Source of the DNA: Macrotis lagotis
Taxonomy: Eukaryota > Chordata > Mammalia > Peramelemorphia > Peramelidae
Assembly: GCF_037893015.1 (NCBI RefSeq)
Contig: NC_133658.1
Span: 252,718,518 to 252,782,517 of the forward strand
DNA length: 64,000 bases
Direction: 5' to 3'
Position 1 is the first letter of the stretch. Each line of letters begins with the position of its first letter. Positions 57,301-64,000 of this stretch are shown here, one piece after another. Made by a program: the position numbers and the translations under genes. The notes beneath the pieces were generated by a model. The model was not told the DNA's origin and did not search any database. It saw only the letters and a list, made by a program, of their open reading frames with translations.

Positions 57301-57814
57301 GTATCATATAAATATATTAAGTTGTTATTATATTGTTGTTATAAAGTAGCTTCCTCCTTCAGGTAGGAACTGGAGTAGAACGGTCTGCTGTCTGTTCCAA
57401 ATCTGACTTTCTAACATTCTGTGATCAGAACTCCAAAATTCTAAACCTCTCTTTTGTAAGAACCATAGTCTTTCTTTAGGTAGAGGGGTCACGTGGAAGG
57501 GTTATGGAGTCAAATGTAGACCAAATTTATGGAATGAATTTGGGACCAGAACCATCACTCAAAGGCAAGAGGGATACATTGGTCCTCTGCTTCTATTTTC
57601 ATTTCCCATATGGACATGATGCAGCACAGGTTTCACTGGTTTCTTTTATAAATTGCACTGCAATTTTTTTTCCCCTCATCAACATCATATTTAGTAGCTC
57701 CTCCTGAAAACACTGACCTATGTCAGGAACATGACAGCTGTTTTCAAATCAAGAATGTCCTTGTTGGAAGGATCAAAGAATAAAAAAAATATGCAAGAAG
57801 TTAAGAGGGGGTGG

Positions 57815-57990
57815 GAGTGACCTTAGAACACAGAAGTCGGAGCTGGGAGGGACCTTAGAACAAAGAATATCAGAAATGGGAGGACCTTAGAACACAGAAT
57901 GTTTAAACTGGAAGAATTTAGAGCATAGAATGTCAGAGAAGGGTTGGACCTTAGAAAATAGGATGCTAAAGAGTTGAAAGTGACTTTAAA
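57815..57990. repeat. Degenerate ~36 bp minisatellite
   Basis: About five units built on ACCTTAGAACACAGAATGTC followed by AGAGCTGGGAGGG. A related single unit lies at 50,555-50,620 and another at 60,545-60,590. Confidence 0.8.
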
Positions 57991-58284
57991 AGGAAATCAT
58001 TTGACCTAAATCCCTCATTTTAAAGAGGAGAAAATTAAGGCCCAGAAGAGACAGCCACTTGAAATATTTTATGGATTTTAATGGGAAAGAGATTTGATCC
58101 ATTTTGGGTTTCTAGAAAGCAACTAGAACAAATGAGTGAAAACTAAAGGGGAACAGATTTCATCTCAGTAAACTTATCTGACAATAAAATTGTCTACCTT
58201 TTGAGGTAGTGACTTTCCTGTCACTGGAAGTTGTTCAGTAGAAGCTCTCAGGGACATTGCAGAGGGAATGTTGAATTCAAGTGC

Positions 58285-58535
58285 TGTTATTCAACTATTT
58301 CAGTTGGGTCCCACTTTTTGTGAGCTTTCTTGGTGAAGGTACTGGAGTGATTTTCCATTTCCTTCTCCAGCTCACTTTACAGATGAGGAAACTGAGGCAA
58401 ACAGGATTAAGTAACTTGCTGCTGTACCCATCCATTGTGGGTAAAACTCAACTCAGGTAATAAGTATGAGGCAGGATTTGAAAATAAGCCTTTCTGATTT
58501 GAGGGCTAGCACTCTATCCACTATGCACCTAGCTG
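58285..58535 (-). repeat. MAR1-type SINE, antisense
   Basis: CATTTCCTTCTCCAGCTCAC, GATGAGGAAACTGAGGCAAA, CTAGCACTCTATCCACTATG. Confidence 0.88.
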
Positions 58536-58558
58536 ATCATCAAACTCAATAGGGTTTT

Positions 58559-58712
58559 TGTTCTTTTTTTTAGATTTTTCAAGGCAATGGGGTTAAGTGG
58601 CTTGCCCAAGGCCACATGGCTAGGTAATTATTAAGTGTCTGAGGTCAGATTTGAACTCAGATACTCCTGACTCTAAGGCCAGTACTCTATCCACTGCACC
58701 ACCTAGCCACCC
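58559..58712 (-). repeat. Short SINE, antisense
   Basis: 14 bp duplication CTCAATAGGGTTTT at 58,545-58,558 and 58,713-58,726. Confidence 0.95.
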
Positions 58713-58854
58713 CTCAATAGGGTTTTGAATAATATCTAAGGTCCTTTATAGTTTTGAGAACCTACAGCTCAAAGGGATGAGAGAATCAATGGAGTGGCAA
58801 AGCCACCATCTTGGAAAAGTATAGACCTAGAAAGTAGAATAGATTTCTGGTTCT

Positions 58855-59000
58855 CATTTTTCTTTACTTGATGTGTGACCTTGGGCAAGCCTCATTTACC
58901 CTTAGTTTTGCCATTTGTCAAATGGGGATAATAATAGCTATGCTATTTATCTCTAAGGGTTTTGGGGAAAATTAATATAACTTAATAAGAAGGTAGAACT
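58855..59000 (+). repeat. MIR
   Basis: GATGTGTGACCTTGGGCAAG, CCATTTGTCAAATGGGGATA. Confidence 0.75.
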
Positions 59001-59750
59001 TAATAATATAATTCCTTTCTAGGTATGCAGTGGTCAAAAACAAGATGTCTTATAAATTCTTCATAGCTTCTCTGCACATTTTCCCCAAATTAATTCTAAA
59101 AATCTTGGTAGAATTTTCATGTACTCTTCCAAATGGAGTATAACCTCAATATATAATCAATCTGCATATAGGTTAGACCCCATTTAGAATCCAGGTACTT
59201 TTCCTTGGCCAGGCCTCAGGTACCTTTTCAGAAACTGAATTAAGAAGTAAAATGAAGGAGCTTCCAGCCCAAGTGATGCTCAGGTGATTGATCTTGAGCA
59301 CTGTCAGATCAGGGTTTTGGGAAAGGAGTGCTTATAAAAACAAAGGGTTACATCACCTATACACATCTGTCTGAGTGAAGGTGGGAACTGTCACTGATTT
59401 CACTATCCAGCCTGAGGTTCTTCAGAGTGGAGACTAGAGAAAAAGGGTGAGAAAGAGAGGGGCTAGAGAGGTGTCATGCTTACTGGCTGGTTCCTGATGC
59501 AGAGGAACTAGATTAAAATATAATGGGAAAATGTTTTACAAAATAAATAAAATACAAAATAAATAATGCTAATTTGTGATTATATGTGGCCCAGAGTTTT
59601 TGTATTTGAGTTTTATACCACTGAGCCAGATGATTATGAAGACTTCTTCTCCCTTTGACACACCATGCTCTGTGTTTTCTGCCCCTTCTCATTCTGATAT
59701 GTTATGATTCTATGGGTGTGTAGGAATGTTTATTCTACGAGTGGAAAGGT
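59001..59750. other. Mostly unassigned intergenic sequence
   Basis: No clear repeat, ORF or regulatory cluster. A short run of AAATAAATAAAATACAAAAT occurs near 59,540. Confidence 0.4.
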
Positions 59751-59759
59751 TTGTTGGGT

Positions 59760-60135
59760 TGAGCTTTACCCACAAAGGATAGGCACAGTGGCAAAAGTAC
59801 TAGATCAGGAATCAAGAGATCCAGTTGTGGGTTATAACCTTACCACTGACTTATGGTAGTTTTGTGTGGGTCTCAGTGTCTCTATCTATAAAATGGGCAT
59901 AATAAAACCCATCAGGATCACTGAGAATATTTATATAGTACTATAAGTTTTGCAAAGCACTTCATATGGATTTTCTTATTTGGTCCTCAAAATGATTTTG
60001 AGAATTATGATTATTATCAAACTCATTATATAGATGGAAACATTGCAGTGCAGAGAGGTTAACTTAATCATAGTCCCACAGTTAGAATCAGAAGTGGGAA
60101 TCTGAACTCAGGATGCTCTTGATTTCATCAGTCTT
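59760..60135. repeat. Overlapping MIR-type pieces in opposite orientation
   Basis: A sense MIR (TATCTATAAAATGGGCATAA) is followed by an antisense MIR (TATATAGATGGAAACATTGC, TCATAGTCCCACAG). Confidence 0.65.
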
Positions 60136-60171
60136 TTCCACTAAAGTCATAATCACATGAAATCATTGATA

Positions 60172-60402
60172 TGGGGCACCTAAGTGACACAGTGGATAAA
60201 GGACTGGACTTGGAGTCAGGAAGATTCCAGTTCAAATCTGGCCTCAGACACTTAACAGATATGTTAAGTCACTTTGTTCTATTTGCCTCAGTTTCCTCAT
60301 CTGTAAAATGAGCTGAAGAAGGAAATGGCAAACCTTCTTTGCCAAGAAAACCCCAAATGATGTCACAAAGACTTGGACATGATAGAGAGTGATGGAACAA
60401 CA
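60172..60402 (+). repeat. MAR1-type SINE
   Basis: GGACTGGACTTGGAGTCAGG, CATCTGTAAAATGAGCTGAA, TTTGCCAAGAAAACCCCAAA. Confidence 0.9.
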
Positions 60403-60679
60403 ATACAGTTATAAAGGTGCTTTGAAATATACAAATCACTACATCCAAAAGAATGTTGTAGGTGCTGTGGATCAATGGAGGCAATCTAAGAGAGGTCATT
60501 TACCCTTTTTCATGGTTCCTATAACCTCAGAATACTAGAACTCTAAAGGACCTCAGAATATAGAATGTCAGAGCCGTTAAGGTGCTAGAGACCATTTAGT
60601 TGAATCCTATCATGGTTACAGTGAGGAAATTGAAGTTTAGGGAGGGGAAAGCAAGGAGTAGGGGGGTAAGTATTTATTA

Positions 60680-60930
60680 AGTGACAATTCTGGCAGGTGG
60701 GCAATATTACAATCCTCATTTTAAAGTTGAAGAAACTGGGGTTAAGTGACTTGTCCAGGGTCATTCATCCATCAAGTGTTAGAGTCCAAGTTTGAGCTCA
60801 GTTCTTCCTGACTCCAGACCTGAATGTGCCATTTAGCTTCCTAGAGGGGAAGTAACTTGCCCAAGGTCTCACAGAATTATGGTAGAGACTTGAACTTGGG
60901 CATCCTTTCTCCCGGTCCAGGGCTCTATCC
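60680..60930 (-). repeat. CORE-SINE pieces, antisense
   Basis: GAAGAAACTGGGGTTAAGTG, ACTTGTCCAGGGTCATTC, then GAAGTAACTTGCCCAAGGTC. Confidence 0.7.
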
Positions 60931-62158
60931 TCTATAAGATGCTATCTGACAATCTGACCTGATTTCTTCTAGTCTTCCATTGAAGGGAAGATGTCAAAGA
61001 CTTGAAGGAGGGAAGAGTCAGTGGTCACCAATCCTGGGTCCCCTCTAGGAACTGAGTAGTCTGAGTGATTTCCTGAAAGATCTTTCCTTGGAGATGTGGA
61101 ACCAGGGCAATTTCCTGAATAGGTTATACAAACTGTTAAAATGATCAGAATCTTAGTGCAGCATTCTCAGAGCATAGTAGTTTCCAAATCAATGTTTGTT
61201 GTTATCAAGGGCAACCTTGAAGGGAGAAAGAAGGGAAAGTATCAGATAGCAAGAGCCTTGAACTTAGAGTCAGGGAACATAGATTTCAGTTCCAGGACCC
61301 TGTGTGAGCAGAGGAAAGTCATTTCTCTTTTCTGGGTCACAGTTTCCTTTCCTTTAAGATCAGAATATGTCCAATATTTGGGGAATGTTGAACAAATTGC
61401 AGGATATGAATGTAATGAAATGAGATGTAATTGTACCATAAAAATGATAATTATTGGGAATGTGAAGAAATATGGGAAGACATAAAAAGATGCAAAGTGA
61501 AGAGAACAGAATCATAAGAAATCTACACTATACGAAATAAAAATATATATAACCACTATGCAAACTTTTTTGGCATTCAAATAAAAATGTACAAAATAAA
61601 AAGAGATCAAAAGAGAACATGGAAGCAAATGGGACACTTTTAATTTTGTTAAATTAATATGCATATGAAAAACAATGTGAACAACTTGGACTTTGTTATT
61701 TACAAAAGAATTTCATATACATAGTCTCATTTGACCCTCAAAACTCTGTGAGTTCTTCAGGTATCAAGAATGTCAGCCTCCCTAAGGTATAGACTGGTTC
61801 ATTTTTATCTTTTAATTCTCAGTGCCTAAATGCCATAGATATTTAATCAATGTTGAATTGCTTTGTCTATAATCATTTTATGTTTTATTTGAATGTTTTT
61901 CATTAATAGTTATGAAGTTTAAAATAAAGAACTTAAACATTTTTTAAAAGTAGAATGAAGGTTTTGGCCTAAGTTTTCTTTTTCTATCCTGCCATTCTAT
62001 GTTCTAAGCTCTCTTTTAACTCTGATGGTATGTCCTAATATCCCTTTTGTTTCTGAAAATCTGTAGTCTAAGATGCACTATAATTGTATTATTTTACAAA
62101 GGGGAAATACACATTCTGAAAAGTATGTTGACTAGTGACTGATCCCAGGTTAAAATAG

Positions 62159-62177
62159 TAACAACAACAACAACAAC
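62159..62177. repeat. (AAC)n microsatellite
   Basis: Six AAC units. Confidence 0.9.
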
Positions 62178-62529
62178 ACTGGTATAAATATAAGCTTTGC
62201 TTAGATTACTTAATTTAATCTTCATAATTAAATGAAACAAAAACAGTTATTCCATTTTGAGTTAAAATGGTTTATTCTGAATTTAAAGATCATAAAAGAA
62301 CATTTCTATATATCATGAACCACTATTTCATAAATATCTATAATAAATTCTACATGTTTACTTATAAAAACTTTCTTGCTTGTCAATGTTTTTCCACATT
62401 ATGGATAAATATACCAATGGCTTGGTCAATAGCATATAGCTAGTAAGTGGCCAAGCAAGGACTCAAACCAGGCTTTCTAATATTGATTTCAGAGCTCTCT
62501 CCACCATATGACACTTTTTTGTAGAACAA

Positions 62530-63090
62530 TGTCAGATCCTTTTTTTTTTTTAAGCTTCAGCCTAGGTCAGGTGCAATTGTTCCATTTGTGGAACTCCAGG
62601 GATAGTTCTGCCTTCTGGCCTCCCAACCTCTCTCAAGGCTGTGGAGAGGCCCTGAAAAATTTTCAGGCTCATCCAGTTGATCTGTCCCCAGGCTCCTGAG
62701 AAGTCATTTTTCCACCAGCACTTACAGGGCAAAGATCACTAAAGGAGCAGATAAACCAGGGCTTGAGCAACTCCTTGCAGGGGTGACGGCCTGGGGGTTT
62801 TGGGTCAGGGGTCACCAAATAAGACTGTATGAATGTATACATGTAAATGTCTGGGGTGTATATTTATGTATGTGTATTTGTGTGGGGGCAGGGTTTGTGG
62901 GAGGAATTTTGGAGGAGGGGAGAAGACACATAGGACAGCTTGATCCTGGGCTGACAGAGGGAGCTGTCCAAAACATGAACTATGCCAGGGCTATCCTGAA
63001 ATTATAGCTTTGCCAGCTAACCCTGTCCCCTGGACAATTCCAAGGGAAATGAATGAATGAGGCAGGAAATCAGCTGAAGGACAATAGGAT
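62530..63090. other. Repeat-poor, GC-moderate intergenic stretch
   Basis: No interspersed repeat recognised apart from a TG-rich stretch at about 62,825-62,890. The 63- and 74-codon ORFs have no recognisable motif. Possible regulatory DNA, with no site assigned. Confidence 0.4.
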
Positions 63091-63104
63091 GTCACTGAGA
63101 AAAG

Positions 63105-63310
63105 CCCTTAGAACATGAAAGCTAGAAGGAACTATAGAATCTATAATGTTAAAGCTGGAAGAAAACCTAGAAGTGTCCTTGAAGTCCCATTTTGTAGATA
63201 AGAAAACTGAGGTTTGGGGAGAAGTGACTTATGCAGTGTCATATAGTGAGTGTCAGTGGCACAGTTTAGACTAGAACCTAGATCCCTTGACTTTCAGTCT
63301 AATATTTTTT
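63105..63310 (-). repeat. CORE-SINE, antisense
   Basis: ATAATGTTAAAGCTGGAAGA, TTTGTAGATAAGAAAACTGA, GACTTATGCAGTGTCATAT. Confidence 0.7.
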
Positions 63311-64000
63311 TGTTCCTCTTCTCTACCTGACTCACTCCCATGCCATGCTACCATCATATTCTTAAGTAGCAAGGGAGAGCAGCCACCCCCAAGGAATGGC
63401 AGGTCATTTAGCAGAGTTCTCTAGAAAAGGCCTTTCCAAAGAGCAATAGTCTAAGATGAAAGAAATTAAGCCAAAGTGGGGAGTCAAATTGTCCTTTGTG
63501 ACTGCCTGCTCCTTTCCTGTGCCCAAGGCATTGCACCAGAATGGGTTCTGGGCAGTAGGGAATAAGGAGAGGAAAGCTAACCTGTTCCTTCTAGTAACCT
63601 GAGAGTTTTGTGGAGTACAGGATCAGGGGATAATGGGTACCGTTTTTATTTTCAAGAGGAGTTTGTACAGGGCTTGGAAGAAACAGGGAAAAGTAAGTCA
63701 AAGTATTTGTTGAACTCCTCAGATTTAAGAGGAAAAGCACTAAAAGGCAGGTAAATAAAATAAGGTGATCTTTCTCTTTAGGAGAGGTTAGGAGTTCTTC
63801 CCTATTACTTTGCCAGCCTCTGAACTCTTCTCTCCCCTGGAAAGGGCTGAGACTTTCCAAGTTAAAAACTACCCCAGAAACAAATCTTTCTTTCTTTCCC
63901 TGTGCTCACTTTCCCAGGCTAGGTGTAAGGGGGAGTATATGTAGATGGAAGCATAATATTATTTTGGACCTGGAAAGGACTTTAGGACGCCTAGTTCAAG
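63311..64000. other. Unassigned intergenic sequence
   Basis: No clear repeat or gene. The final ~40 bp (GACCTGGAAAGGACTTTAGG) may start another CORE-SINE cut off by the window edge. Confidence 0.4.

Noticed and set aside
1..64000. CRISPR array, phage, endogenous virus, tRNA or rRNA genes
   Set aside because: The tandem repeats are microsatellites or a minisatellite. tRNA-like A/B boxes occur only inside SINEs. No retroviral LTR or gag/pol-type reading frames were recognised.

Overview
The window is vertebrate nuclear DNA, almost certainly from a marsupial. Two marsupial-type SINE families dominate it. One is a ~150 bp tRNA-derived element beginning GGGGCAGCTAGGTGGCGCAG. The other is a longer MAR1-type element containing TTGCCAAGAAAACCCCAAAT and ending CTGAACAACAAC. 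Older MIR/CORE-SINEs and L2 and L1 3' ends fill in around them. The abundance of the short SINE, whose tail ends TTGCAAAAACC, hints at an Australian rather than an American marsupial, but I cannot name a species.

Only one protein-coding gene is supported: PEDS1 (formerly TMEM189), plasmanylethanolamine desaturase, on the minus strand. Exon 1 (22,073-22,247) lies in a strong CpG island (about 21,620-23,060). Exon 2 (about 11,264-11,379) lies 10.7 kb downstream. The two join in phase to read ...LYSPG-KRLQEW..., the known N-terminal sequence of this protein. I did not find exons 3 onward, which carry the catalytic histidines; they should lie beyond the left edge. From about 23 kb to 64 kb I see no gene, only intergenic DNA upstream of the promoter.

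The most notable structure is a large inverted duplication. A block at about 9,282-14,341, containing PEDS1 exon 2 and parts of introns 1 and 2, occurs again in reverse orientation at about 38,281-44,570. About 24 kb separates the copies and includes exon 1 and the promoter. The second copy carries an exon 2 identical to the real one over 116 bp, in the wrong orientation for the gene. By eye the arms are about 99% identical from roughly 10.0 to 12.7 kb and about 94-97% at the ends. Each arm has private changes: one SINE unique to the left, two SINEs with target-site duplications unique to the right, and about 830 bp and 70 bp missing from the left. The right arm is bracketed by ~620 bp direct repeats made of an L1 3' end plus unique flank. 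The distal L1 looks like a hybrid between the L1 at the donor locus and the L1 at the target locus, which points to a replication-based template-switch origin.

The rest of the window is a dense, nested repeat landscape: SINE in MAR1, MAR1 in L2, SINEs in L2, MIR in MIR, several long microsatellites, and some odd retroposon remnants. I found no virus, CRISPR array, tRNA or rRNA gene, or operon-like system. The short open reading frames are chance ORFs or repeat-derived.
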